From the NCBI GenBank assembly GCA_947497265.1, contig CANMFP010000012.1, positions 1-64,000 on the forward strand: a stretch of DNA of 64,000 nt, in the 5' to 3' direction. Shown here in pieces: positions 35,105-44,346 of the stretch (positions are counted from its first letter, which is position 1; the number at the start of each line of letters is the position of its first letter). A program made the translations under genes and the position numbers. The notes below the pieces were generated by a model. The model was not told the DNA's origin. It ran no database searches and saw only the letters and a program-made list of their open reading frames with translations. The stretch comes from an uncultured Isoptericola sp. GTDB lineage: Bacteria; Actinomycetota; Actinomycetes; Actinomycetales; Cellulomonadaceae.

Positions 35105-36613
35105 ATGCCCCTCGTGGCAGGCGTGGACACCTCCACGCAGTCCTGCAAGATCGTCGTGCGCGACGCCGAGACCGGCGCCCTGGTGCGTTCCGGCTCGGCC
35201 CAGCACCCGGACGGCACGGAGGTCCACCCCGACCACTGGTGGACGGCCTTCACCGAGGCGGCCCGCGCGGCCGGTGGGCTCGACGACGTGGCCGCGATCG
35301 CCGTCGGCGGCCAGCAGCACGGCATGGTCGCCCTCGACGCCGAGGGGAACGTGGTCCGCGACGCCCTGCTGTGGAACGACACCCGGTCCGCCCCGGCTGC
35401 CGAGGACCTCATCCGTGAGCTCGGCGAGGGCGATCGTGATGCCGGTGCCCAGCGCTGGGCGGATGCCACCGGATCGGTCCTCGTCGCCTCGCTCACCATC
35501 ACGAAGCTGCGCTGGCTGCGCGACGCCGAGCCCGACAACGCCGCCCGCGTCGCCGCCGTCGCGCTCCCTCACGACTGGCTGAGCTGGCGCATCGCCGGCT
35601 ACGGACCGGCCGGCGACCCGTCGGCGCCCCTCGGCCCGCAGCTCGACCGCCTCTTCACCGACCGGTCCGACGCCTCCGGGACCGGCTACTACGACGCCGA
35701 GGCCGCGGCCGACGACGGCACTCCCGACGGGCCGGGCGCGTACCGGCGCGACCTGCTCGCCCTCGGGTTCGGCCGCGACGACGTCGTGCTGCCGCGCGTC
35801 CTCGCACCCTCCGAGTCCGGCGGCGTCGCCCACCCGACCGTGGCGGGCTCCGCGGTCGACGGCGGTGCCCTGCTGGGTCCCGGCGCGGGCGACAACGCGG
35901 GCGCCTCGCTCGGCCTGGGCATGGGTCCGGGCGACATCGCGATCTCGATCGGCACCTCCGGCGTCGTCTCCGCCGTCGCACCGCGCCGCACCGCCGACGG
36001 CTCGGGCGCGATCAACGGGTTCGCCGACGCCACCGGCAACGCCCTCATGCTCGCGGTGACGCTGAACGCCGCGCGGGTGCTCGACGCCGCCCGCACCGTG
36101 CTGGACACCGACTTCGACGGTCTCGCGCGTCTCGCCCTGTCCGCACCGCCCGGGGCCGACGGCCTGGTGCTGGTGCCCTATCTCGAGGGCGAGCGCACGC
36201 CCAACCGTCCCGATGCGACCGGCACGCTGCACGGCGTCCGCCTCAAGAGCTCGACGCGCGAGCACCTGGCCCGTGCGTACGTCGAGGGGATGCTGTGCGG
36301 GCTGGCCGACGGGCTCGACGCCCTGCGGGCACAGGGCGTACCCGTCGAGCGCGTCATGCTCATCGGTGGTGCCGCCCAGTCGCCGGCGGTCCAGGAGATC
36401 GCGCCGCAGGTCTTCGGCGTTCCGATCTCGATCCCCGCTGCGGGCGAGTACGTCGCCGACGGCGCCGCGCGGCAGGCGACATGGGTGCTCGCGGCCGCGT
36501 CTGACCCGTCCGCGTCGGCCCCGTCGTGGTCGACGTCGGTCACCGCCACGCTCGACGCGGACCCGCGCCCGGTGGTGCGCGAGCAGTACGCCGCCGTCCG
36601 CGACCTGGTGTGA
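35105..36613 (+). CDS. xylB: Xylulokinase
   Basis: This 502-residue FGGY kinase phosphorylates D-xylulose. N-terminal phosphate loop is [15 protein letters not shown], the substrate motif is [12 protein letters not shown], and the catalytic Asp lies in [15 protein letters not shown]. The ATP motif region is [12 protein letters not shown], and the C-terminal FGGY-like signature is [22 protein letters not shown] 35105 follows AAGGAGCGAAG. It pairs with xylA to feed xylose into the pentose phosphate pathway. Confidence 0.96.
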   Translation: MPLVAGVDTSTQSCKIVVRDAETGALVRSGSAQHPDGTEVHPDHWWTAFTEAARAAGGLDDVAAIAVGGQQHGMVALDAEGNVVRDALLWNDTRSAPAAEDLIRELGEGDRDAGAQRWADATGSVLVASLTITKLRWLRDAEPDNAARVAAVALPHDWLSWRIAGYGPAGDPSAPLGPQLDRLFTDRSDASGTGYYDAEAAADDGTPDGPGAYRRDLLALGFGRDDVVLPRVLAPSESGGVAHPTVAGSAVDGGALLGPGAGDNAGASLGLGMGPGDIAISIGTSGVVSAVAPRRTADGSGAINGFADATGNALMLAVTLNAARVLDAARTVLDTDFDGLARLALSAPPGADGLVLVPYLEGERTPNRPDATGTLHGVRLKSSTREHLARAYVEGMLCGLADGLDALRAQGVPVERVMLIGGAAQSPAVQEIAPQVFGVPISIPAAGEYVADGAARQATWVLAAASDPSASAPSWSTSVTATLDADPRPVVREQYAAVRDLV

Positions 36614-36659
36614 CGACCGCACGCCGGCGCCCGTCCACGGGTGCCGGCACCAGCGCCGG

Positions 36660-36691
36660 ACGGCCCGGGAGGAGCGATCCTCCCGGGCCGT
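36660..36691 (+). terminator. xylAB terminator hairpin
   Basis: A perfect 14-bp stem, ACGGCCCGGGAGGA with TCCTCCCGGGCCGT, and a GCGA tetraloop lie 46 bp after the xylB stop. The downstream bases are CGCGC rather than a T run. Confidence 0.75.
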
Positions 36692-36716
36692 CGCGCTGCC
36701 CGGCGGCCATCGTCGG

Positions 36717-36736
36717 AACGATTCGACCTAATCGTT
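36717..36736 (+). promoter_or_regulatory. Inverted repeat upstream of the cellulase
   Basis: AACGATT, six bases, AATCGTT form a perfect 7-bp inverted repeat in an AT-rich patch 81 bp before the cellulase start. It differs from the CebR palindrome TGGGAGCGCTCCCA known for cellulase control in actinobacteria. The regulator is unknown. Confidence 0.5.
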
Positions 36737-36817
36737 TAGCCCGGTGACCGCTCCCCGGCCCACGACTAACGTGGCCGCCGTCCCGAACCGTCTACTTCCT
36801 CCAGATCGGAGTCCGGA

Positions 36818-38167
36818 ATGCAGCAGGTACGACGACGAACCCGCTGGACAGCTCTTCTCGCCTCGGCCGGCCTGATGGCCACCGGCGCCGTCGGTGTAGC
36901 CACCGCGACCAGCGCCGCGGCAGCCGAGGGCTGCTCGGTGGACTACCGCGTCACCAACGAGTGGTCGGGCGGCTTCCAGGCCGACGTCACGGTGACCAAC
37001 CTCGGCGACCCGATCTCCGCGTGGCAGCTCGGCTGGACGGCCGCCTCCGGGCAGTCGGTGAACCAGGCGTGGAACGCCGAGGTGTCCCAGTCCGGCAGCA
37101 CCGTCGAGGCCTCGGGCGTCGACTGGAACTCGGCCCTCGCCGCCGACGCCTCCGCGAGCTTCGGGTTCATCGGCACCTGGTCCGGCGACAACCCCGTCCC
37201 GAGCGACTTCACCCTCAACGGGGTGTCCTGCACCGGCGACGTCGGCGAGCCCGACCCGGAGCCCGAGCCCGACCCGACGGACCCCGAGCCCGACCCGGAC
37301 CCGGACCCGGACCCCACGCCCGCGCCGTCCGGTGACCTCTACGTCGACCCGGACACGCAGGCGTACGCGGCATGGGAGGCGGCGAGCGGCAGCGACAAGG
37401 ACCTGCTCGCCAAGATCGCCCTGACGCCGCAGGCGTACTGGGTCGGCAACTGGAACGACGCCGAGACGGAGCGCGCCGCCGTCGCCGACTACACCGGCCG
37501 CGCGGCGGCTGACGGGACGACGGCGATGCTCGCGGTCTACGCCATCCCCGGCCGCGACTGCGGCAACCACTCGGGCGGTGGCGTCGAGGAGAGCGAGTAC
37601 GCCCAGTGGATCGACGAGGTCGCCGCCGGGATCCAGGGCAACCCCTTCATCGTCCTGGAGCCGGACGCTCTGGCCCAGCTCGGTGACTGCGACGGCCAGG
37701 GCGACCGCGTCGGTCTCCTGCAGTACGCCGCCGAGCAGCTCACGGCCGCGGGCGGCCGCGTCTACATCGACGCCGGGCACTCCGGCTGGCTGAGCCCCGG
37801 AGACGCCGCAGACCGCCTCAACCAGATCGGGTTCGACCACGCGGTCGGGTTCGCCCTCAACACGTCGAACTACAACCCGACGGCCGCCGAGCAGGCCTAC
37901 GGGGAGCAGATCTCGGCGCTCACCGGTGGTGCCTCCTACGTCATCGACACGTCGCGCAACGGCAACGGCTCCAACGGCGAGTGGTGCAACCCACGCGGCC
38001 GCGCGCTGGGTGAGCAGCCGCGCACCGTCGACGACGGCACGGCGCTCGACGCCCTGCTCTGGGTCAAGCTGCCCGGCGAGTCGGACGGCAGCTGCAACGG
38101 CGGCCCGGCCGCCGGTGCCTGGTGGCAGGAGATCGCCCTCGAGATGGCGGAGAACGCCTCCTGGTGA
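36818..38167 (+). CDS. Secreted GH6 cellulase with CBM2 module
   Basis: This 449-residue exported enzyme has a signal peptide (residues 1-36, ending ATSAAAAEG). A family 2 carbohydrate-binding module (about 37-135, CSVDYRVTNEWSGGFQ to VSCTG, with a Cys pair and surface Trp residues) follows. A Pro-Asp/Glu linker (about 140-172) leads into a GH6 catalytic domain with NWNDAETE, AIPGRDCGNHSGGG (catalytic Asp region) and VLEPDALAQL. This is the order of Cellulomonas CenA endoglucanase. It cleaves beta-1,4-glucan; endo versus exo action depends on loop lengths that cannot be judged here. Confidence 0.93.
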   Translation: MQQVRRRTRWTALLASAGLMATGAVGVATATSAAAAEGCSVDYRVTNEWSGGFQADVTVTNLGDPISAWQLGWTAASGQSVNQAWNAEVSQSGSTVEASGVDWNSALAADASASFGFIGTWSGDNPVPSDFTLNGVSCTGDVGEPDPEPEPDPTDPEPDPDPDPDPTPAPSGDLYVDPDTQAYAAWEAASGSDKDLLAKIALTPQAYWVGNWNDAETERAAVADYTGRAAADGTTAMLAVYAIPGRDCGNHSGGGVEESEYAQWIDEVAAGIQGNPFIVLEPDALAQLGDCDGQGDRVGLLQYAAEQLTAAGGRVYIDAGHSGWLSPGDAADRLNQIGFDHAVGFALNTSNYNPTAAEQAYGEQISALTGGASYVIDTSRNGNGSNGEWCNPRGRALGEQPRTVDDGTALDALLWVKLPGESDGSCNGGPAAGAWWQEIALEMAENASW

Positions 38168-38179
38168 TCGTCCCCGGTG

Positions 38180-38209
38180 AACCGGGTCCCCCGCGCGGGG
38201 GACCCGGTT
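38180..38209 (+). terminator. Cellulase gene terminator
   Basis: A perfect 13-bp stem, AACCGGGTCCCCC with GGGGGACCCGGTT, and a GCGC loop start 12 bp after the cellulase stop. It is followed by GCCCGGG, with no T run. Confidence 0.8.
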
Positions 38210-38258
38210 GCCCGGGCCGGGGGATCACTCCCTCGGCCCGGGGCGCCACGCTGACGGT

Positions 38259-38675
38259 ATGGAACAGACGAAGAGCACTGGTGCGGGCCTGACCCGCACC
38301 GCCGGCATCCTCATGATCGTCATCGCGGTGCTGCACGCCGTCGTCACCACCACGTCCCACTGGAGCGGCTGGCTCGCCGGCGACCTGCGCGACCGCACCG
38401 CGAGCGCCGAGTCGGTGGCGGCCTTCTGGGCGCAGCCCGGTGGGTTCGCCGTGGTCGTGCTGGTGCTCGGTCTCCTGGTCGTCCGTACGGCGAACAGGGG
38501 TGACCGGCTCCCTGCCTATGTCGGCTGGTCGCTCCTCGGCTGGGTCGTCCTCTGCCTCGTCCTGATCGGCCCGGCGAGCGGCTTCAGCCTCGCGCTCGTG
38601 CCCGCTGCCCTGCTGGTCGCTGCCGACGTGCGGGCGCGGCTCGCGGCCCGGCGCTGCCAGGTGCGGATCCGGTAG
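38259..38675 (+). CDS. Small four-helix membrane protein (DUF6463-like)
   Basis: This 138-residue protein has four hydrophobic segments (about 13-34, 58-75, 85-104 and 108-125). The first contains GILMIVIAVLHAVVTTTSHW. The pattern resembles the uncharacterised DUF6463 family. ATG 38259 is chosen because the upstream extension is Gly/Pro-rich and lacks a start signal. Its last 160 bp overlap, antisense, the 3' end of folA. Confidence 0.6.
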   Translation: MEQTKSTGAGLTRTAGILMIVIAVLHAVVTTTSHWSGWLAGDLRDRTASAESVAAFWAQPGGFAVVVLVLGLLVVRTANRGDRLPAYVGWSLLGWVVLCLVLIGPASGFSLALVPAALLVAADVRARLAARRCQVRIR

Positions 38676-39166
38676 CGCAGCCCGGCGGTGCCCGACGACG
38701 TCATCCAGCGTGTCGACGCACCTGCGGCCGGCGACCACTCGGCCGGGTCGAGCACCGGTGCGAACGCGTCCCCCGCCACGTCGAGGTCGACCTCCGTGAC
38801 CATGCAGACGTCCGCGAGCGCGACCGCCTCCGCGTAGACCTGCCCGCCACCCATGACCCACACCTCGTCGCCACCGACCGCCTCGCGCGCGATGTCCAGC
38901 GCGGCGGGCAGCGACGACGCGACCACCGCACCGTCGTCGGACCATCCGGGTTGCCGGGTCACCACCACGTTGGTGCGTCCGGGCAGCGGCCGGACCCTGG
39001 CCGGCAGCGACTCCCAGGTGAGCCTGCCCATGACGACCGGGTGCCCCGCCGTCGTGCGCTTGAAGTGCGCGAAGTCCTCCGGGACGTGCCACGGGATGGC
39101 TCCGCCCGCACCGATGACCGGTCGGCCCGCGGCGTCACGGGCCTGCGCCCAGATCAGCCCGACCAC
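38516..39166 (-). CDS. folA: Dihydrofolate reductase with antisense-encoded tail
   Basis: Residues 1-170 are a normal DHFR: VVGLIWAQARD, the active-site acidic residue in GGAIPWHVPEDFAHFK, VVMGRLTWESLP, and NADPH loop VWVMGGGQVYAEAV. It regenerates tetrahydrofolate after thymidylate synthase. The GTG at 39166 is the first plausible start. The frame has no stop where DHFRs normally end (YRIRTWQR) and continues for about 45 Arg/Ala-rich residues across the convergent membrane protein gene. That tail may be a recent stop loss. The gene follows thyA by 52 bp. Confidence 0.88.
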   Translation of the reverse strand: MVGLIWAQARDAAGRPVIGAGGAIPWHVPEDFAHFKRTTAGHPVVMGRLTWESLPARVRPLPGRTNVVVTRQPGWSDDGAVVASSLPAALDIAREAVGGDEVWVMGGGQVYAEAVALADVCMVTEVDLDVAGDAFAPVLDPAEWSPAAGASTRWMTSSGTAGLRYRIRTWQRRAASRARTSAATSRAAGTSARLKPLAGPIRTRQRTTQPRSDQPT

Positions 39167-39218
39167 ACCACGCCCGCCGCGCGATCCCTCGGACCGCGAT
39201 CCCTCGGCCCCCGGACCC

Positions 39219-40085
39219 TCAGACAGCAACAGGTGCCTTGATGCCGGGATGGTGCTGGTAGCCGACCACCTCGATGTCCTCGTAGGTGTAGTCGAGGATC
39301 GACGCACGGGGCGCGAGCCGCAGCCGCGGGTACGGGTAGGGGTCGCGCGCGAGCTGCGTGGTCACCTGCTCCACGTGGTTGTCGTAGATGTGGCAGTCGC
39401 CGCCGGTCCATACGAAGTCGCCGACCGCGAGCCCGGTCTGTGCCGCCACCATGTGCGTCAGCAGCGCGTACGAGGCGATGTTGAACGGCACGCCGAGGAA
39501 CAGGTCGGCCGAGCGCTGGTAGAGCTGGCAGCTCAACCGGCCGTCCGCCACGTAGAACTGGAACATGACGTGGCACGGCGGCAGCGCCATGTTCTCGATC
39601 TCGGCGACGTTCCACGCCGAGACGATGTGCCGCCGCGAGTCGGGGTTGGTGCGCAGCTGTTCGACGACGCGCGCGATCTGGTCCACGTGCCGGCCGTCCG
39701 GCGTCGGCCACGAGCGCCACTGCACGCCGTAGACGGGGCCGAGCTCGCCCCCGGCGTCGGCCCACTCGTCCCAGATGGACACACCGTGCTCCTGCAGCCA
39801 CCGGACGTTCGAGTCGCCGCGCAGGAACCACAGCAGCTCGTACGCGATCGACTTCAGGTGCACGCGCTTGGTGGTGATGAGCGGGAAGCCGGCCTCGAGG
39901 TCGTAGCGGATCTGCCGCCCGAACACGCTGCGCGTGCCCGTCCCGGTGCGATCGTCCTTGCGCGTGCCGTGCTCCAGGACGTCGCGCAGCAGGTCCTCGT
40001 AGGGGGTCGGCACGGTGCCCGACGGCGCGGGCTCACCCGCGGACGTCGGCACGGCGGTGGCGTCCGTGAAGTCAGGGGCGGTCAT
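39219..40085 (-). CDS. thyA: Thymidylate synthase
   Basis: This 288-residue enzyme methylates dUMP using methylene-THF. The ATG at 40085 is used; longer frames upstream run into the opposite gene. Motifs are [31 protein letters not shown], the catalytic Cys in [33 protein letters not shown] and the dUMP-site GDCHIYDNH. The N-terminal 25 residues are a divergent extension. It forms an operon with folA, the classical pairing. Confidence 0.96.
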   Translation of the reverse strand: MTAPDFTDATAVPTSAGEPAPSGTVPTPYEDLLRDVLEHGTRKDDRTGTGTRSVFGRQIRYDLEAGFPLITTKRVHLKSIAYELLWFLRGDSNVRWLQEHGVSIWDEWADAGGELGPVYGVQWRSWPTPDGRHVDQIARVVEQLRTNPDSRRHIVSAWNVAEIENMALPPCHVMFQFYVADGRLSCQLYQRSADLFLGVPFNIASYALLTHMVAAQTGLAVGDFVWTGGDCHIYDNHVEQVTTQLARDPYPYPRLRLAPRASILDYTYEDIEVVGYQHHPGIKAPVAV

Positions 40086-40154
40086 GCGGACGAGTCTACG
40101 GACGCTCGGCGCCGGGGTGCTGGAGGCTGACCGGCCCGCCGGTACCGTGACGCC

Positions 40155-40745
40155 ATGAGCCCCCGACGACTCGCGACCACCGGCGGGCTCGCCGCCGTCG
40201 TCAGCGTGCTCGTCGTGCTGCTGTACTCCGCACGGGTCGGGCGCCGGATCGGCGAGCCGGGCGTGATCTCCGGTCTCGCGCTGGTGCTGGTCGTGGCCGC
40301 GGTCGCGGTGGCCGTGTGGTTCGCCGTCGTCTCGGCGCGCGTGCGCAGCCAGGTCGCACGGGTGGCGCGGTACCGGCCCGGCTCCCCGCTGTTCGTCGGG
40401 CGCCCGACGGCGGCACTGACGGCCGAGGCCCGCAGCCTCCGGGCGGGGACGCGCGGCCTGCCGCCCGACTGCCCGGACCGGGAGCATGTGGTCTACGCGA
40501 TCCTCACCGACCGGGTCGAGCTGTGGGTCCGTGGCGACGACGCCCCGCGATGGTGGGTGACGCTGCCCGCCCCGGTCGCGACCGGCACGGTGGGCTCCGG
40601 CCGGCGGGTGCTGGACGCCCTGACGGTCCGGGACGCCTCGGCCCGGCTGCAGCTCGTGCCGACGTCGGACTCCGCGCAGGCGTGGCCGTCCCGGGCGCAC
40701 CGGGCCGCCGCCGTCGCGCACGCCCGGGAGCTGCTGCAGCGCTGA
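40155..40745 (+). CDS. Hypothetical membrane protein with two N-terminal helices
   Basis: This 196-residue protein has two membrane helices (about 9-26 and 38-62). A cytosolic domain with beta-rich wording ([28 protein letters not shown]) resembles membrane-proximal PH-like folds but cannot be assigned. It is divergent from thyA. Codon use fits a real gene. No function is proposed. Confidence 0.65.
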   Translation: MSPRRLATTGGLAAVVSVLVVLLYSARVGRRIGEPGVISGLALVLVVAAVAVAVWFAVVSARVRSQVARVARYRPGSPLFVGRPTAALTAEARSLRAGTRGLPPDCPDREHVVYAILTDRVELWVRGDDAPRWWVTLPAPVATGTVGSGRRVLDALTVRDASARLQLVPTSDSAQAWPSRAHRAAAVAHARELLQR

Positions 40746-40764
40746 CCTCGTCGCGGGCCGGACG

Positions 40765-41028
40765 CTACTCCGACGGCCGCGCGTGCCGCGCGGCGTGCGG
40801 TGCGTCGACCGGCTCGTCGGGCACGGCGTCCGTCCCGTCACGACGGAGGTGGGCGCCGTGCTCCACCGCGGCGGACCGCTCCGCGGCACGGACGTCCGGC
40901 CCGACGGCCCCCGGGCGCTCGGGGTGCACGGAGCCGTCGTCGCTCTCGCTGCCGGTCGTCCCGCCGTCGGGCAGCTCGTCCGGCAGGATCTTGCCCGACC
41001 CGAAGTCGGACTTGTCCCGGGTGCTCAT
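40765..41028 (-). CDS. Small hydrophilic hypothetical protein
   Basis: This 87-residue protein begins [23 protein letters not shown] at ATG 41028. The rest is polar and charged, apparently disordered, with several His and Asp residues. The start is well placed, 87 bp from the divergent OsmC gene. A longer frame reading into that gene is rejected. Function unknown. Confidence 0.5.
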   Translation of the reverse strand: MSTRDKSDFGSGKILPDELPDGGTTGSESDDGSVHPERPGAVGPDVRAAERSAAVEHGAHLRRDGTDAVPDEPVDAPHAARHARPSE

Positions 41029-41115
41029 CCTTCGATCCAAGCACCGTCCGACGCCTCTCGCGCGGTGTGACGGACGCCGTCGCGCCAGATGTGTCTGCGG
41101 TGCGAGGATCGACCC

Positions 41116-41583
41116 ATGACCGACGAGACGACCGCCGCCGACGCACCCGCCGCCGTGACCCCCTCCCCGACCGACCCGCTGTGGGTCGAGCGCACCGGTA
41201 CCCGCACCTACCGCGGGCACACCGCGCGCGGTGCCAGCGTAGAGATCGGGCCGGCCTCCGAGGGCGCCGTCTTCACCCCGGGCGAGCTGCTGAAGATCGC
41301 GCTCGCGGCGTGCGCCGGCATGGCCAGCGACACCAAGTTCTCGCGCGTGCTCGGTGACGACTACGAGGCGACCATCCGGGTCGAGGACGCCAAGGACATG
41401 GCCGACGACCGGTACCCCGTCCTCACGGAGAAGTTCGAGATCGACCTGTCCGGGCTGGACGACAAGACCCGCGAGAAGACCCTCCTGCTCGCTCAGCGGT
41501 CCATCGACCGCGCCTGCACCGTGGGCCGCACGCTCAAGGCCGGCGCCGAGGTCCCCCCGGCACAGTTCGCCCCGCCGGCCTGA
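41116..41583 (+). CDS. OsmC/Ohr-family peroxide reductase-like protein
   Basis: This 155-residue protein starts at ATG 41116. OsmC-fold motifs are seen: VFTPGELLKIALAACAGM with the first Cys, and RSIDRACTVGRTL with the second Cys. The RAC-T pattern is the OsmC rather than Ohr form. Members reduce organic hydroperoxides through the Cys pair. It is followed after seven bp by an SRPBCC-fold gene. Confidence 0.85.
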   Translation: MTDETTAADAPAAVTPSPTDPLWVERTGTRTYRGHTARGASVEIGPASEGAVFTPGELLKIALAACAGMASDTKFSRVLGDDYEATIRVEDAKDMADDRYPVLTEKFEIDLSGLDDKTREKTLLLAQRSIDRACTVGRTLKAGAEVPPAQFAPPA

Positions 41584-41590
41584 CGGTCCC

Positions 41591-42085
41591 GTGACCACCC
41601 GTCCGGCGTACCGCGTCGAGGTGTCCCGGCTGCTGCCGGTCGACGCCGAGGCCGCGTTCGCCCGGGTGTCGGACCCGCGCCACCACCCGCGCTGGATCCC
41701 GCTGACGCGCTACGACGGGCCGACGGCGGCACCGGCGCCGGGCGTCGGGTTCACCATGGTGAGCGGACCGGGCGCACGGCGCGGCCGAGCCGGGTTCGTC
41801 GACCGGATGACCACCCTGCAGCATGTCGCGCCGTCGACGGCGGAGGGGACCGTCGGGCGCAACGTGGTGCGCAAGGACGGGCCTGCCCTGAGCGGCACCG
41901 CCGGACTCGACGTCGTCCCGGTGGACGCGGGCCGCTCACGCGTCGTGTGGTGGGAGGAGGTGCGCCTCGTCGGGCCGTGGCCGCGGCGGGCGAACGAGCG
42001 CGCGGTCGGGCTCTTCCTGCGAGCGATGCTGGCCGTCACGCTGTGGCGGTTCAGCCGCGAGGTCTGCTCGCGGGGCCGCGGGTAG
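41591..42085 (+). CDS. SRPBCC (polyketide cyclase/START-like) protein
   Basis: This 164-residue protein starts at a GTG seven bp after the OsmC stop, so the two are probably co-transcribed. It has the START-like layout: an N-terminal strand with VEVSRLLPVDAEAAFARVSDPRHHPRWIP, a middle beta sheet, and a long C-terminal helix (ANERAVGLFLRAMLAVTLWRFSREV). The family binds hydrophobic ligands; the ligand is unknown. Confidence 0.75.
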   Translation: MTTRPAYRVEVSRLLPVDAEAAFARVSDPRHHPRWIPLTRYDGPTAAPAPGVGFTMVSGPGARRGRAGFVDRMTTLQHVAPSTAEGTVGRNVVRKDGPALSGTAGLDVVPVDAGRSRVVWWEEVRLVGPWPRRANERAVGLFLRAMLAVTLWRFSREVCSRGRG

Positions 42086-42095
42086 AGTCGCAGGC

Positions 42096-42929
42096 GTGAG
42101 CACGTCGGACGTCACCCCGGAGGGCGGGCGCGAGGTCGAGTCCTGGACCCGGTACCGCCCCACTCCCCTGCTGGACTCGCTCCTCGACAAGGCGGTGACC
42201 ATCCCGTCGGCGGCGATCCACAAGCACGTCGATGTGGTGCGCCGCCGCAACCCGGAGGCCGAGCCCGCGCGCGTCGTCCAGATCCTGGAGCGCGAGTACC
42301 TCACGGTGGTCGCCACGACGGGTGGCGCGGTGGGTGCCGCGGCCGCTGCTCCCGCGGTCGGTACGACGGCTGCCGCCGTCCTGACCACCAGCGACATCGC
42401 GACGTTCTTCGCGACGTCGGCGGCGTTCTCCCTCGCCGTCGCTGACGTGCACGGCATCCCGATCGACGACGTCTCCCGGCGGCGCGCGCTGCTCCTGGCG
42501 ACGGTGCTCGGTGACGCCGGCGCCCGCGACGTGCAGCGCGCCGCGGAGGGGTCGCAGCTCGCCTGGGGCAAGGTCCTGCTCACGTCCATGCCGCAGACGG
42601 CGATCAAGCGTGTCAACCGGGTGCTCACGCACCGGTTCCTCAAGCGGCAGCTCGCCAAGCAGGGCACGTTGGCGCTGGGACGGATGATCCCGTTCGGCGT
42701 CGGCGCCGTCGTCGGGTACGCGGGCGGGCGGGCGCTCGGGCACGGGGTCGTCTCCCAGTCCCGGTCGGCGTTCGGCGTGCCGCCGGGGCGCTTCCCCCGC
42801 GTCGTCGAGAACGCCCCGCCGGCACTCGAGGAGGGTGAGCGCGGCAAGCCCTCGGCTGTGCGTTTCCGCCGATTCCGGCGGCGAGGTTCGGACATCTCCG
42901 ACGACGACGGCGCCCGCCCGGACGCGTAG
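42096..42929 (+). CDS. Hypothetical protein, EcsC-like helical
   Basis: This 277-residue protein has a hydrophobic Gly/Ala region (VVATTGGAVGAAAAAPAVGTT is about residues 70-90) and repeated helices with SDIATFFATSAAFSLAVADVHGIPID. This resembles EcsC-family proteins, whose biochemical role is unclear. The C-terminus is basic and disordered. It starts ten bp after the SRPBCC gene and ends ten bp before the aminotransferase, suggesting one operon. Confidence 0.6.
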   Translation: MSTSDVTPEGGREVESWTRYRPTPLLDSLLDKAVTIPSAAIHKHVDVVRRRNPEAEPARVVQILEREYLTVVATTGGAVGAAAAAPAVGTTAAAVLTTSDIATFFATSAAFSLAVADVHGIPIDDVSRRRALLLATVLGDAGARDVQRAAEGSQLAWGKVLLTSMPQTAIKRVNRVLTHRFLKRQLAKQGTLALGRMIPFGVGAVVGYAGGRALGHGVVSQSRSAFGVPPGRFPRVVENAPPALEEGERGKPSAVRFRRFRRRGSDISDDDGARPDA

Positions 42930-42939
42930 TCTCGGAGCC

Positions 42940-44229
42940 GTGAGTACCTCACCCGACCAAGCAACCGCCGTCGACCCCGCGCTCGCCGCCCGCCTGCCGG
43001 AGCTGCGCGAGCAGTACGCCGCGCTGCAGGCGCGAGGGCTGAGTCTCGACCTGACCCGCGGCAAGCCCTCGGCCGAACAGCTCGATCTCTCCGAGGCGCT
43101 GCTGTCGCTGCCCGGCGAGGGGAACCACACCTCAGCGTCCGGCACGGACGTGCGCAACTACGGCGGGCTCGCGGGCCTGCCCGAGCTGCGCGAGATCTTC
43201 GCCGAGCTGCTCGGTGTGCCGACCGAGCAGCTCCTCGCCCAGGACAACGCGTCGCTGCGCCTCATGTACGACTGCGTGGTCCAGGCGATGCTGTTCGGCG
43301 CGCCGGGAGGTTCCGGGCCCTGGTCCGGCGACGGGCCGATCACGTTCATCTGCCCGGTGCCCGGGTACGACCGGCACTTCGCGATCTGCGAGGAGCTGGG
43401 GATCCGCATGGTGACGGTCCCCATGACGCCGGACGGCCCGGACGCCGAGGCCGTCGCCGAGCTCGTGGCCGACGACCCCTCGGTCAAGGGCTTGTGGGCG
43501 GTGCCCACGTATGCGAACCCGGACGGCTCGGTGATCTCCGAGGCGGTCGCGCGGCGCCTCGTCTCGATGCCCGCCGCGGCCGGTGACTTCCGCATCTTCT
43601 GGGACAACGCCTACGCGGTGCACCACCTGACCGAGCACGAGACCAAGACGGCGAACGCGATCGAGCTGGCCGCAGAGGCAGGAAACCCCGACCGCGTGCT
43701 CATGTTCGCCTCGACGTCCAAGGTGACGTTCGCGGGCGCGGGCGTGTCGTTCCTGGCGTCGTCGCCGGCCAACGTCGCATGGTTCACCGAGCACCTGTCG
43801 ATCCGGTCCATCGGGCCGGACAAGGTCAACCAGCTCCGCCACGCGCAGTTCTTCGGTGACGCCGCCGGGGTTCGCGCCCACATGGCCAAGCACCGCGAGA
43901 TCCTGGCGCCGAAGTTCTCCGCCGTCGTCTCGATCCTCACCGAGCGCCTCGCGGACACGGACGTCGCGACCTGGACGGACCCGGACGGCGGCTACTTCGT
44001 CTCCGTCGACGTGGTGCCGGGGACGGCGTCGCGGGTCGTGGAGCTGGCCGGTGCGGCGGGGATCAAGCTGACTCCCGCAGGCGCGACGTTCCCCTACGGA
44101 CGGGACCCGGAGAACCGGAACATCCGGCTCGCGCCGTCGATGCCCCCGCTGGACGAGGTCCGGGTGGCGATGGACGGCGTCGCGACGTGCATGCTGCTCG
44201 CCGCCGCCGAGCAGGCCGCCGCCGCCTGA
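42940..44229 (+). CDS. Class I aminotransferase, aspartate-aminotransferase-like
   Basis: This 429-residue PLP enzyme belongs to the subgroup of Corynebacterium glutamicum AspT. Seen are DLTRGKPSAEQLDLS, NASLRLMYDCVV, FICPVPGYDRHFA, the substrate-side AVPTYANPDGSVIS, FWDNAYAVHHL with the PLP-ring Asp, and the Schiff-base Lys in FASTSKVTFAGAGVSFL. The GTG at 42940 is chosen; a longer frame would overlap the previous gene. It likely forms aspartate or alanine from 2-oxoacids. Confidence 0.9.
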   Translation: MSTSPDQATAVDPALAARLPELREQYAALQARGLSLDLTRGKPSAEQLDLSEALLSLPGEGNHTSASGTDVRNYGGLAGLPELREIFAELLGVPTEQLLAQDNASLRLMYDCVVQAMLFGAPGGSGPWSGDGPITFICPVPGYDRHFAICEELGIRMVTVPMTPDGPDAEAVAELVADDPSVKGLWAVPTYANPDGSVISEAVARRLVSMPAAAGDFRIFWDNAYAVHHLTEHETKTANAIELAAEAGNPDRVLMFASTSKVTFAGAGVSFLASSPANVAWFTEHLSIRSIGPDKVNQLRHAQFFGDAAGVRAHMAKHREILAPKFSAVVSILTERLADTDVATWTDPDGGYFVSVDVVPGTASRVVELAGAAGIKLTPAGATFPYGRDPENRNIRLAPSMPPLDEVRVAMDGVATCMLLAAAEQAAAA

Positions 44230-44243
44230 CGCCGCGCGCCCCA

Positions 44244-44275
44244 CACGTTGTGGGCGCCCCGCACGTTGTGGGCGC
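44244..44275. repeat. Reduced palindromic repeat, copy G (tandem left arms)
   Basis: Two direct copies of CACGTTGTGGGCGC, at 44244-44257 and 44262-44275, are the left-arm terminus of the repeat family without the right arm. CCCACA-CGT-TGTGGG at 44240-44254 makes a small palindrome. It begins 15 bp after the aminotransferase stop, directly before a strong terminator. Confidence 0.75.
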
Positions 44276-44281
44276 TCGGGA

Positions 44282-44331
44282 CGACGAAGGCCCGTACCGC
44301 CCTCTTGCAGGGGCGGTACGGGCCTTCGTCG
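44282..44331. terminator. Bidirectional terminator, 21-bp perfect stem
   Basis: CGACGAAGGCCCGTACCGCC plus one base pairs perfectly with its complement at 44311-44331 across an eight-base loop. It lies between the convergent aminotransferase and ehuA genes and can end both transcripts. Confidence 0.85.
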
Positions 44332-44346
44332 GCGCGGTGCAGGCCC

